Below the pieces are notes generated by a model. The model was given only the letters and a program-made list of their open reading frames with translations. It was not told where the DNA came from and ran no database searches. Position numbers and translations under genes: made by a program. 28,366 nt of DNA from CBDUQI01 sp965369325. GTDB lineage: Bacteria; Pseudomonadota; Gammaproteobacteria; Steroidobacterales; JBCBZW01. The DNA lies in assembly GCA_965369325.1 (NCBI GenBank), contig CBDUQI010000058.1, forward strand, positions 1 to 28,366, read 5' to 3'. Positions 7,683 through 15,049 of the stretch are shown one piece after another (the stretch's first letter is position 1; every line of letters starts with the position of its first letter).

Positions 7683-8918
7683 TTACCCCTTCGCGAGACG
7701 TGCTTGGGGCCGCTCAGTAGTTGCCTCGACAAAGACCTCGCGCAACCGCCTCGTGTTGCTGCGGATGTCGAACGTGGACTCGATCAAGCCTCGGGCGTTG
7801 GCGGACAAACGACAGCGTAAGTCCGCATCTTGCATGATGCGCGCGCAGGCGGCGGCAAGCCGCTCCCCATCGCGTTGGGGCACAAGCAGCCCGGTCTGCT
7901 CATCGATCAACACCTCGGTGATGCCGGTGACGTCGGTCGAAATGCAAGGCGTACCAAGCGCCATGGCCTCCAGCAGGATAGTCGGCAAGCCGTCACGGTC
8001 GCCGTCGTCCGCATGAATACAGGGCGCAGCCAACACGCTCGCCTGATAAAGCCTCTCGATCACTTCGTGACTACTAAGCGGCCCGGTCAGCGTCACCTGT
8101 TCATCCAATGCGGCGTTGCTGATTTGCTTTCTCAATTCCTCTCGCAGCACGCCCGGCCCCACAATTTCGCACCGAAAGTGATACCCCCCTCGCTTCAATG
8201 ACGAGCAAGCGTCGATCAGAAAACGAAAACCCTTTTTCTCCACCAGACGTCCTACACCCAGAATCAGGGGAGCCCTCTGCCTGGGCTGACGATACGCATA
8301 AGCGTCCGTATCCAGACCGTTGTAGACCACTTCAACCTGTTCGGGCTGCAGATCGAAGTGCTGTTCCAGATAGCCTTGATTGAACCGGCTGACGGTGATG
8401 ACGCGGGTCGCATCATTGAGTTTTCTCTGCAGCAACCGTGGGTCCACGCTGTCATGAAAAATGTCCCGCGCGTGAGCGGTAAACGAATACCCAATGCCGC
8501 AGATACGCGCAGCCAAACGGGCGACGGTGGTCGCCACGGTGCCAAAGTGGGCGTGGATGTGGCGCACATCAGTTCGCCGCAGGTGCGCCGCAAGCACCAG
8601 TGCCTGCTCCAAATCACCCGCGGTGACGTGCTCATCATCCAGCAGGCTGTGCAGTGCGGGGCCGCTGAGACCACGTCCGCGCAGCGCACCGAGTAGTGCC
8701 GAGGCCTTGCCGCTGGGGCGGTTAATGTAGGTAACCGGTGAGCGCACTTGCCCCAGCAACTGGTGAAAGCGGGCATCATCGCTCTGGCGCAATGAGAAGA
8801 TCGGCACTGACCAGCCAGCGGCCTCGTGTTCCAGTACCTCACGGACAACAAAGGTCTGAGAAAATCTCGGATAGGTCTTAAGCACGTAGGCGACGTGCGG
8901 GCTGCGCTCTATTGGCAT
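7683..8918 (-). CDS. Glycosyltransferase family 4, colanic-acid-type
   Basis: A 411-residue GT4. The ATG at 8918 is chosen because the protein then begins with the typical first strand (PHVAYVLKTYPRFSQTFVVREV) and it overlaps the upstream kinase stop by ten bases, with GGAG about 12 bases before it; the open frame continues to 9095 but that leader is not GT-like. Motifs are HIHAHFGTVATTVARLA in the acceptor half and LILGVGRLVEKKGFRFLIDA with DRDGLPTILLEAMALGTPCISTDVTG in the donor half. The opening PRFSQTFV and HAHFG motifs are typical of colanic acid and exopolysaccharide GT4 enzymes. It belongs to the seven-gene glycan operon and probably adds a sugar to the same chain as its neighbour. Confidence 0.9.
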   Translation of the reverse strand: MPIERSPHVAYVLKTYPRFSQTFVVREVLEHEAAGWSVPIFSLRQSDDARFHQLLGQVRSPVTYINRPSGKASALLGALRGRGLSGPALHSLLDDEHVTAGDLEQALVLAAHLRRTDVRHIHAHFGTVATTVARLAARICGIGYSFTAHARDIFHDSVDPRLLQRKLNDATRVITVSRFNQGYLEQHFDLQPEQVEVVYNGLDTDAYAYRQPRQRAPLILGVGRLVEKKGFRFLIDACSSLKRGGYHFRCEIVGPGVLREELRKQISNAALDEQVTLTGPLSSHEVIERLYQASVLAAPCIHADDGDRDGLPTILLEAMALGTPCISTDVTGITEVLIDEQTGLLVPQRDGERLAAACARIMQDADLRCRLSANARGLIESTFDIRSNTRRLREVFVEATTERPQARLAKG

Positions 8919-10234
8919 GATGATACGGTACTCCGTGGGTATGCGACCTTGCGATGTGCGCGATCCATATAGCGCTCGGCTATTTGCATCATCTGCGCCA
9001 TCTTCTGCGGCCATTCCGGCGCGTGGTCGCGAAACGGGTGATGCAACAGCAAGAACATCCCAAGGCATATAAATCCGTCCAGCTGCGATCCACACAAAGC
9101 ATCGCTGTGCTGGCGATAGCCGCGCTCAAGTGCTTCGGCAACGGCGGCAGTCGGCGAGAGGAAATTGCCGCTGATTGCGTGCCGTTGCAGGTGCGCCATA
9201 AACACCCCAAGATCCATGGCGCGATGCCCGCGCTCCAGGTTGTCCAGATCCAGCAGGCGAACACCGCGCGACGTGCACAGCACTTGCTTGTCGTAGAAAT
9301 CGCCGTGGATTACGGCGTTGCCGGGTGGTAGCTGGGCGTACCACGCGAGCACGCGACGGGCTAGACGATGTACTCGCCCGGCCAGCGGAGGATGAAGAAA
9401 CGCCACCGTCTGTGCGATATTCTCAACGGCACGCGCATAGTCGCGCCCTGCTGGCACCGGCAGGTGCGCCGCAGCACTATGAAACCGTGCCAGCACCGCA
9501 CCTGTTTCCAGCACATCACCTAGCACATCGCCTAGTGCATCGCTGGGTGCATACAAACGTTCACGCAGCGAGTGCCCGTCCACCCAGCGGTACGCCAGCG
9601 CATTGTGTTTGCGTGACATACCGATGAGCTCCGGCAACACCACCTCCTCGCACTTACGCACTTTTCGAGAGAGGCGGAGCGAGCGCCGAAACTGCCGATC
9701 GGAAACCAGCTTCAGGGTAACTGCCTGGTCTTGTGCTAGGATCAGCTTACCCACAAAACGACGCTCCGGCTTGTAGGTAATTGGCATGATCTTCGGCGTT
9801 TGCGACACCTGGGCTGGATGCATCACGCGCGCAATAAATCGGGTGGTCTCTTCGGCACTCGCCAAACGTGACAACGATTTCAGTTTGGCATCACATGGGA
9901 AACTGAAGAGCGCCAGCCCGTGGTGGGCATTCAGCATAACCTCGCCCGCGCTACTGCGGGCCTCCTGATTGGCCAGTTTGTGCGGGGCATCCTGCCCGTA
10001 GCATTTGGCATACAGGTACCGCTCGCCACCCACCCCGCTCCCGCGGTACAAGCCCAGGCAATTGGTGCCCGGCTTGTAGCGCAGATAGTTCAATCGCAGT
10101 TGGTCCACGCCTAATCGTGCCAACTCAAGCGAAAACGCCTCTTCGAGCATATCGGTATCGAGCAAAAAGCGAAGGCCAGGCAAACGATGATCACGACGCA
10201 CAAGATCGGCATCTTGCGCGCTGCGCCGACTCAT
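8909..10234 (-). CDS. APH-fold phosphotransferase with apparently duplicated N-lobe
   Basis: A 441-residue kinase-like protein. The Brenner motif HGDFYDKQ (H310, D312, Q317) and metal site LLDLD (D329, D331) are intact, so activity is likely. K175 in VTLKLVSD is a candidate ATP-binding lysine, preceded by ITYKPERRFVGKL. Unusually, a similar strand pair occurs earlier: YLRYKPGTNCLGLYR followed by YLYAKCYGQ (about 50-80), suggesting a second, N-terminal copy of the N-lobe hairpin. The protein is about 80 residues longer than the operon's other kinase, consistent with this. The start overlaps the ABC exporter stop as ATGA, which implies translational coupling. The substrate is unknown; position in the operon points to a sugar, lipid-linked intermediate or headgroup rather than a drug. 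Confidence 0.82.
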   Translation of the reverse strand: MSRRSAQDADLVRRDHRLPGLRFLLDTDMLEEAFSLELARLGVDQLRLNYLRYKPGTNCLGLYRGSGVGGERYLYAKCYGQDAPHKLANQEARSSAGEVMLNAHHGLALFSFPCDAKLKSLSRLASAEETTRFIARVMHPAQVSQTPKIMPITYKPERRFVGKLILAQDQAVTLKLVSDRQFRRSLRLSRKVRKCEEVVLPELIGMSRKHNALAYRWVDGHSLRERLYAPSDALGDVLGDVLETGAVLARFHSAAAHLPVPAGRDYARAVENIAQTVAFLHPPLAGRVHRLARRVLAWYAQLPPGNAVIHGDFYDKQVLCTSRGVRLLDLDNLERGHRAMDLGVFMAHLQRHAISGNFLSPTAAVAEALERGYRQHSDALCGSQLDGFICLGMFLLLHHPFRDHAPEWPQKMAQMMQIAERYMDRAHRKVAYPRSTVSSCQ

Positions 10235-12051
10235 GAGGCTGCCTGCGCATGGCGGTGATACTCGTTGAGTCGCCGATACCCAGGGCTGATCCGCAACAGC
10301 TGCTCGTGCGTGCCGCTAGCAAAACTCTCCCGTGAGCCCACGTACAGGACGCGATCCGCCTCCATCACCTGATCAAGATCGTGGGTAACGTGTAGCGTCG
10401 TGCGCCCTTCGCGCAGACTCCGCAACGACTGGTAAAGGTGATGCGCGTTCGCCTTGTCGACACTCGCCAGTGGCTCGTCCAACAGTAAGATAGGCGCATC
10501 GCGGACCGCCGCTCGGGCGATGCCTATGCGTTGCCGCTGGCCGCTGGACAAGGTCACCCCGCGCTCGCTCACGCGAGTCTCGTACCCATGCGGCAGCGCA
10601 CTGATAAAGGCATGCATACTGGCAACCCGTGCGGCGCGCTCGATCTGCGCTTGGGACGGCGGATCAACGGCCCCGTGCGAGATGTTCTCGGCCAGCGTCC
10701 CGTTGAACAAAATGGTGTCCTGGAGCACTACAGCGATCTGCTCGCGTACCGATTGGGGTACGCACTTACGAACATCGGTTCCATCGATCAGCACCTGCCC
10801 GTGATCTGGGTCGTACAACCGCAACAGCAGGCTCAGCACCGTCGACTTACCCGCCCCGGAAGGTCCTACGATCACCAGATACTCACCTGCGCCTACTGAG
10901 AAACTCAGCCGCCGCAGCGTGGCTACGTCGGGAGCATGTGAGAAGACTACGTCGCGAAACTCAACCTTGCCGCGGACTTGGCCCAGCATCGGTGCATCAG
11001 ACAGCGCGGCGACGTCCAGCGGGCTGTCTAGCACTTCCATCACCCGCTCGGCGGCCGCGCCTGCCTTGGAAATTCGTGCGGTATACTTCGCCCAGTTGCG
11101 GGCGGGTTTGAACGCCCCTTTCAGATATGCAAGAAACACCAGCAGTTCCCCAGGGGTGCTTCGACCCAGCAGTACATCCATAGAGCCGACCCACAGAACC
11201 AGCGCAGTGGTCGCTGCCAGAACAACGTCGACCGTACGCTCGAGGCCGGCAGCCAGACGCTTTCCTTTGACGCCCTGTTTTAGATCTTGATTCGCCGTAG
11301 CGGCAAACTGCGCGTTGAAACGGTCACCCAACGAAAATGCCTGCACCGTCCCGATCGCGGCCATCGACTCCGCAGCCGTTGCCGCTAACGCGCCTTCACG
11401 ACTGCGCTGCTCCCGCGCCACCGTACGTATGCGCTTGCGCTTGTAGCGCGTTGAGATCACCACCAGCGGTGCCATTGCCAGCACAATGCCCGTCAGGCGC
11501 CAGTTGAGCCATGCCATCACCGCCAGCATTGCGCTCAACACCACTAGGTTACCGGTCAGCGGCAGAAACGCGGTCACCAGTACATCGCGCAGTAGTCCCA
11601 TGTCCCCAGTAATGCGGGTGACCAGGTCACCGCCTCTCGCCTGTTGATGAAAACGCAGCGACAACGCCTGAAGGTGCGCGTAGAGTTGATTACGCACCTC
11701 CACCAGCACGCGGTTACCCGCGAGCGCAAAGCCAACGGTCGCCAAATACGCGCAGCCCGCCCGCGCAGAGGCAAACACAACAACCGCGATAACCGCCAGC
11801 AACAGCAACAGCATGGGATTCGCAGGGTCCGCTGCCGGTTGAACTCTGCCGACGACAGCCAGCCCCAGTACATCGTCGATGATGAACTTGAGCGGCCACG
11901 GCTCCAGCAACCGAAACAGCACCTCCGCCAACAGCGCCGCCATCGCCAACACGATGAGTTTGCGCTGGTGCAGCATCTGCGTTTTGAACCGCCGCAATAA
12001 GCTCGCCAACGAAGGAATTGCCGCGGCGACAGTTTTTCTTCGCGACACCAT
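10231..12051 (-). CDS. ABC exporter, fused membrane and ATPase domains (MsbA-like type)
   Basis: A 606-residue half-transporter that would act as a homodimer in the inner membrane. Residues about 30-310 contain the hydrophobic helices of a type-I exporter, with the cytoplasmic coupling-region pattern FHQQARGGDLVTRITGD. The ATPase domain follows: Walker A GPSGAGKS (396-403), Q-loop in VVLQDTILFNGTL, signature LSSGQ (501-505), Walker B ILLLDE (521-526) and H557. The ATG at 12051 follows the stop of the upstream glycosyltransferase after one base; an alternative ATG at 12081 would overlap that gene. The 3' end overlaps the kinase gene by ATGA. By context the substrate is probably the lipid-linked or free glycan assembled by the operon, flipped or exported before passage through the AlgE-like barrel. 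MsbA itself is not implied, since lpxK is not adjacent. Confidence 0.92.
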   Translation of the reverse strand: MVSRRKTVAAAIPSLASLLRRFKTQMLHQRKLIVLAMAALLAEVLFRLLEPWPLKFIIDDVLGLAVVGRVQPAADPANPMLLLLLAVIAVVVFASARAGCAYLATVGFALAGNRVLVEVRNQLYAHLQALSLRFHQQARGGDLVTRITGDMGLLRDVLVTAFLPLTGNLVVLSAMLAVMAWLNWRLTGIVLAMAPLVVISTRYKRKRIRTVAREQRSREGALAATAAESMAAIGTVQAFSLGDRFNAQFAATANQDLKQGVKGKRLAAGLERTVDVVLAATTALVLWVGSMDVLLGRSTPGELLVFLAYLKGAFKPARNWAKYTARISKAGAAAERVMEVLDSPLDVAALSDAPMLGQVRGKVEFRDVVFSHAPDVATLRRLSFSVGAGEYLVIVGPSGAGKSTVLSLLLRLYDPDHGQVLIDGTDVRKCVPQSVREQIAVVLQDTILFNGTLAENISHGAVDPPSQAQIERAARVASMHAFISALPHGYETRVSERGVTLSSGQRQRIGIARAAVRDAPILLLDEPLASVDKANAHHLYQSLRSLREGRTTLHVTHDLDQVMEADRVLYVGSRESFASGTHEQLLRISPGYRRLNEYHRHAQAAS

Positions 12052-12052
12052 G

Positions 12053-13306
12053 CTAGTGCGCCGTGGCAGCGGAATATCCACTCTGCGACGCGCTGCTCAG
12101 TTCCCGCACCAACTCGCACACACGCGACAGCCCATCCAGCGCAGGCCTCTGCCCCTGCGCGCCCGCACGCTGAAACAAAGCCCCCTCGACGGCCGTGCGC
12201 AACGCGAGTGGGTCCAGTGAGTCCAAGGTTGTCACCAGCCCCAGATCGGCGAGGCATTGAGAGCGAATAAGTTGCTCACGTCTGGGAAAACTGCGCGGCA
12301 GAAGTACCGCTGGGCAGCCGCTTTGCAGCACCTCGCAACACGTGTTGTAACCGGCCATGGCGACAACCGCATCGGCCTCGCCCAATAGCTTGGGCAGGTC
12401 CGCATGAAAACGATGTACCACCACCGACCCGCTCGGAATCATGTTCGTCGCAATACGCTTGAGCCGACGTGCCGTGCGCGCATCCATCAGCGGACCGGTA
12501 ATGATGTGACTGTCCCATTCGCATGGCGACAGGGCCAGCGCGGCAAGATAAGCCTCAATCCGTTGGGTACCGTCCTGTCCGCCACCCACGGTCACCAGCA
12601 CTTGCCCTCGTGGCAACGGCACCGGCCGACGATGGGACGGTGGATTCGGGGGCACAATGTAGCCCGTGAACTCCAACCGCCCCGCGTAAGAGCGAAGCAG
12701 CGCGTAGTGTTCGGTCGGGTCGTACACCTGTCGCTGCCCGTAAACACACACGCAGTCGTATGCCTCACGCAGCGCCCATCGGCACACCGATGAGTCCCAC
12801 AAGCGCGCGACTTCATCCGGCGCGTCCAACACGTCACGCAAGCCGTAAATGGTGCGCACACCAGTCGCGCGGGCCTCCCGCAACACCGCCAAGGCTTCGC
12901 CATGCAGCCCAACCAGTTGGTGGTCCACGATCAGCACGTGCGGCGCAAAGGCCCGGAACGTCTCCAACAACAGTCGCGCGCGCAGGGAGATGGTGTCTGC
13001 CAGCGAACCTGACAACTGGCGCGGCACGTATTGGCCGTCCTTGGCCTTGGATACTGCCGGTAGTTTGACCAGATCGCAGCCAGGCGGGGGTTGAAACTGG
13101 GTGGCGCACGGCGAGCCTGTCACGATCAGGCAGTCTGTCCCGGGCAGAGACTGGGTGATCGCGCCCGCGATGGCCAGCGACCGCCGCAAATGACCAAGGC
13201 CCCAGGAATCGTGGCTGTACAGGAGCACACGCCGTATGTTTGCCCGACAATCGCTCGTCAATGTCTGGCTGGCGCTAGCGGCCAGAGGATGCGCAGTACT
13301 ACCCAT
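12053..13306 (-). CDS. GT-B glycosyltransferase, MurG/GT28-like C-terminal domain
   Basis: A 417-residue protein and the first gene of the minus-strand glycan operon. Near the N-terminus it has HDSWGLGHLRRSL (about 32-44), the glycine-histidine-arginine loop of MurG/GT28-like enzymes. The C-terminal half shows VLVTVGGGQDG, VVVHRFHADLPKLLGEADAVVAMAGYNT and LLPRSFPRREQ, which match the nucleotide-sugar-binding domain of the GT28 type. It is expected to be cytoplasmic or peripheral to the membrane and to use a UDP- or similar sugar. The start at 13306 has AGGGGA about 10 bases upstream. The gene faces a 328-base divergent intergenic region with inverted repeats, which is the likely promoter region for the whole operon. 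The acceptor is unknown. It is not murG itself: no peptidoglycan gene neighbours are seen. Confidence 0.85.
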   Translation of the reverse strand: MGSTAHPLAASASQTLTSDCRANIRRVLLYSHDSWGLGHLRRSLAIAGAITQSLPGTDCLIVTGSPCATQFQPPPGCDLVKLPAVSKAKDGQYVPRQLSGSLADTISLRARLLLETFRAFAPHVLIVDHQLVGLHGEALAVLREARATGVRTIYGLRDVLDAPDEVARLWDSSVCRWALREAYDCVCVYGQRQVYDPTEHYALLRSYAGRLEFTGYIVPPNPPSHRRPVPLPRGQVLVTVGGGQDGTQRIEAYLAALALSPCEWDSHIITGPLMDARTARRLKRIATNMIPSGSVVVHRFHADLPKLLGEADAVVAMAGYNTCCEVLQSGCPAVLLPRSFPRREQLIRSQCLADLGLVTTLDSLDPLALRTAVEGALFQRAGAQGQRPALDGLSRVCELVRELSSASQSGYSAATAH

Positions 13307-13340
13307 TGTCAGCGTCCCCTACCGACCTGCGCTCGACGCC

Positions 13341-13359
13341 TTGTCCAAAAGTCGGACAA
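13341..13359. promoter_or_regulatory. Inverted repeat, candidate operator (TTGTCC-N7-GGACAA)
   Basis: Six-base arms TTGTCC and GGACAA are separated by seven bases, about 35 bases upstream of the glycan operon start codon. The place and symmetry fit a binding site for a dimeric regulator of that operon. Six-base arms can occur by chance, so this is only a candidate. Confidence 0.35.
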
Positions 13360-13440
13360 ACCGAAGGCAAACCGGAACGATTTGGATGTACGCGAAAGGC
13401 GCACGCAATTAACATTGGTTACAGACGCTTAGACGAATGG

Positions 13441-13469
13441 TGGCAACCAAGCGGAACAACTGGTTGCCA
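13441..13469. promoter_or_regulatory. Perfect 9-bp inverted repeat, candidate operator
   Basis: The arms TGGCAACCA and TGGTTGCCA are perfect reverse complements separated by eleven bases. They sit near the middle of the divergent region, where one bound regulator could control both directions. No T-tract follows either arm, so a terminator role is unlikely. A nine-base perfect repeat is unlikely by chance at a given place, but the regulator is unknown. Confidence 0.5.
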
Positions 13470-13569
13470 ATGCAGGAGCGGATACGCCGCGAGGGCCCTG
13501 CCAGTGGCATTAACCGCAATCGCCAGCAGCTATTTCGAAACCTCACCGTGGACGCAGGACCCAGAACTG

Positions 13570-13599
13570 TTGACCCACAGCCAGCCGGGATTGCATCAT
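13570..13599 (+). promoter_or_regulatory. Candidate sigma-70-like promoter for the metalloprotease gene
   Basis: TTGACC (five of six matches to the -35 consensus) is followed after 18 bases by CATCAT (four of six to the -10 consensus). Transcription would begin near 13606 and leave a leader of about 28 bases with GGAGGG before the start codon. Found by eye only. Confidence 0.3.
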
Positions 13600-13634
13600 T
13601 CGTGTGTTAAGAAGATGCTCTGGAGGGCACAGAT

Positions 13635-14693
13635 ATGGGGATGGGTAATCACATTCGGCTCGTCGCGCTGTTGCTGGCGGGCAGCCAAAGCGCTGGCGCG
13701 TTCAATTTATTCGATGGCGGCGGCTTCGGCGGTTACGAGTACCTGAAGTGGGGCCCGCCCCAAACCGGCACCGGGGCAACCGTCAGTTGGAGCCTCTACC
13801 CGGCAGGTACGCCAGGTGACCCGAGCTATTGCGCAGAGGTGTGCACCGGTCTCAGCGGTGCCACACTGAACTTTTACGATAGCTACGACAGCGCCTTTAT
13901 CGATGTTGGGATCGACGAGTTCCAGCCGATCATCGAACGCGCGATGCTAACCTGGGCGGCAGCCGGCGACATTACATTCCAGGGCCCTGTATCGGACACC
14001 AATACCATCCCCATTAACGCTACGGATGCAACGCCACCCTCGACCGGCGAGATCCGCATCGGCGGCTTCGCCTTTGTCGGCGGCGCGACGGGAGGCGGCG
14101 CGGCAGGTTTTGCACCGCCGCCGAACGGTGGCACGGGTGAAGGCGACATCATGTTTAATACCAGTGGCTTCTACCAGGTGATGCCGGGCACCGAGGACCT
14201 CACGCCGATTGACTTCGCCTTCGGCAATGATTTGGAAAGCCTGTTCCTACATGAACTGGGACACGCGCTGGGTCTTGCGCACTCGGACGACCCTGCCTCG
14301 GTCATGTACATCGCCCCCGATGGGGTATTTTTTATTAATCGTGCACTGTCAGCGGACGACATCGCAGGCATTCAGATGCTCTACGGCCCGGCGTCGGACG
14401 ATGACGGGGACGGGCTCGCCGACGTAATCGACAACTGCACGCAGGTGAGCAACCCGATGCAGACTGACGCCGACAACGACGGCATCGGCAACCTGTGCGA
14501 CGCCGATCTGGACAACAACTGCACTATCGACTTTGGCGATCTGGCAATCCTGAAGGGTGCGTTCTTCTCCACCAATGCCGTCGCCGATCTGGATGTCAGC
14601 GGCAATGTGGATTTCCAGGATCTGGCGCTAATGAAGAGCCGCTTTTTCTCTACTCCTGGACCTAGCGCGGAACAGAAGATATGCGCTCGGTAA
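13635..14693 (+). CDS. Secreted matrixin-type zinc metalloprotease with calcium-binding C-terminal repeats
   Basis: A 352-residue protein and the only convincing plus-strand gene. GGAGGG lies seven bases before the ATG. Residues 1 to about 22 form a signal peptide. The catalytic site is the extended zinc motif HELGHALGLAH (H206, E207, H210, H216), followed by a Met-turn at SVMY (M224), as in matrixins. After the catalytic domain come aspartate-rich repeats: DDDGDGLADVIDNC and DADNDGIGNLCDADLD resemble thrombospondin type 3 repeats. Two F-hand-like units (DLDNNCTIDFGDLAILK and DLDVSGNVDFQDLALMK) then look like a dockerin pair. Calcium should stabilise the tail, which may anchor the enzyme to a surface partner. 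A glycine-rich stretch lies at about 143-170. No separate propeptide cysteine switch was recognised. The substrate is unknown. Confidence 0.9.
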   Translation: MGMGNHIRLVALLLAGSQSAGAFNLFDGGGFGGYEYLKWGPPQTGTGATVSWSLYPAGTPGDPSYCAEVCTGLSGATLNFYDSYDSAFIDVGIDEFQPIIERAMLTWAAAGDITFQGPVSDTNTIPINATDATPPSTGEIRIGGFAFVGGATGGGAAGFAPPPNGGTGEGDIMFNTSGFYQVMPGTEDLTPIDFAFGNDLESLFLHELGHALGLAHSDDPASVMYIAPDGVFFINRALSADDIAGIQMLYGPASDDDGDGLADVIDNCTQVSNPMQTDADNDGIGNLCDADLDNNCTIDFGDLAILKGAFFSTNAVADLDVSGNVDFQDLALMKSRFFSTPGPSAEQKICAR

Positions 14694-14725
14694 ATCGGCC
14701 GACCGTATCTCTGCCGGCGATTTAC
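14690..14725. terminator. Hairpin between the converging metalloprotease gene and tRNA-Cys
   Basis: The arms GTAAATCG (14690-14697) and CGATTTAC (14718-14725) are perfect reverse complements and the stem can be extended with a bulge. The left arm includes the metalloprotease stop codon. No clear U-tract follows on either strand, although a run of five T lies between the tRNA end and the hairpin on the minus strand. It may slow or end convergent transcription; this is tentative. Confidence 0.35.
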
Positions 14726-14736
14726 GCACGGAAAAA

Positions 14737-14810
14737 TGGAGGCTAGGGTCGGAATCGAACCGGCGTCCACGGCTTTGCAGGCCGCTGCATAACCACTCTG
14801 CCACCTAGCC
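14737..14810 (-). tRNA. tRNA-Cys (GCA)
   Basis: Read on the minus strand, this 74-base sequence folds as a tRNA: acceptor stem GGCTAGG/CCTAGCC, D-arm with GTGGTTA, anticodon stem GCGGC/GCCGT around a loop carrying GCA, and T-loop TTCGATT. The 3' end is T plus an encoded CCA. One T-stem pair appears mismatched (C-A). Its place after tRNA-Gly and pgsA matches the gammaproteobacterial glyW-cysT order. Confidence 0.93.
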
Positions 14811-14853
14811 CCACATAAGGGGTCTCGCGCGGGTGACTGCCCCGGTATGGCGT

Positions 14854-14872
14854 GCGTCGTTGCTGGCGACGC
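14854..14872. other. Short hairpin in the spacer between the two tRNA genes
   Basis: GCGTCG and CGACGC pair across seven bases in the 123-base spacer between tRNA-Gly and tRNA-Cys. It may form part of a processing structure or be incidental in GC-rich DNA. Confidence 0.2.
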
Positions 14873-14907
14873 CCGGAGCCCACGCGATGTTAACTTGAAA
14901 TAAATAA

Positions 14908-14924
14908 CCCCGGACGCGCCGGGG
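14908..14924 (-). terminator. Candidate rho-independent terminator after tRNA-Gly
   Basis: CCCCGG and CCGGGG form a six-pair stem with a five-base loop, about ten bases after the end of tRNA-Gly on the minus strand. It is followed on that strand by TTATTTATTT. This is terminator-like, though the tract is interrupted by A. If active it would reduce transcription into tRNA-Cys; it may instead be attenuating or a processing site. Confidence 0.5.
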
Positions 14925-14933
14925 TCAGATATT

Positions 14934-15009
14934 TGGAGCGGGAAACCAGATTCGAACTGGCGACCCCAACCTTGGCAAGGTTGTGCTCTACCAACTGAGC
15001 TATTCCCGC
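14934..15009 (-). tRNA. tRNA-Gly (GCC)
   Basis: A 76-base minus-strand tRNA with acceptor GCGGGAA/TTCCCGC, D-arm GCTCAGTTGGTAGAGC, anticodon loop TTGCCAA (GCC), T-arm with TTCGAAT, and encoded CCA after discriminator T. It lies 40 bases downstream of pgsA and is likely on the same transcript. Confidence 0.96.
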
Positions 15010-15049
15010 CGAAATCGAGCGCACTAGTGTAACCGCCGTTTGGCTGCTG

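Larger units (their letters stand above)
13307..13634. other. Divergent intergenic region between glycan operon and metalloprotease gene
   Basis: This 328-base gap separates two divergently read genes and is the only long non-coding stretch of the window. It holds two inverted repeats (13341-13359 and 13441-13469) and a candidate promoter for the rightward gene. A plus-strand frame crosses part of it but has no recognisable protein features. No tRNA or riboswitch pattern was recognised. Confidence 0.6.

Noticed and set aside
5469..10234. Aminoglycoside resistance genes (two APH-fold proteins)
   Set aside because: Only the general fold motifs are present, and both genes are embedded in a glycosyltransferase operon, so a biosynthetic kinase role is more likely.
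13306..13746. Plus-strand frame across the divergent intergenic region
   Set aside because: It overlaps the metalloprotease start in another frame and shows no protein-like pattern; the region is better explained as regulatory.
14694..14736. Possible tRNA-Leu after tRNA-Cys, as in the E. coli order
   Set aside because: The DNA beyond tRNA-Cys holds only a hairpin and then the converging protease gene; no tRNA fold could be drawn.
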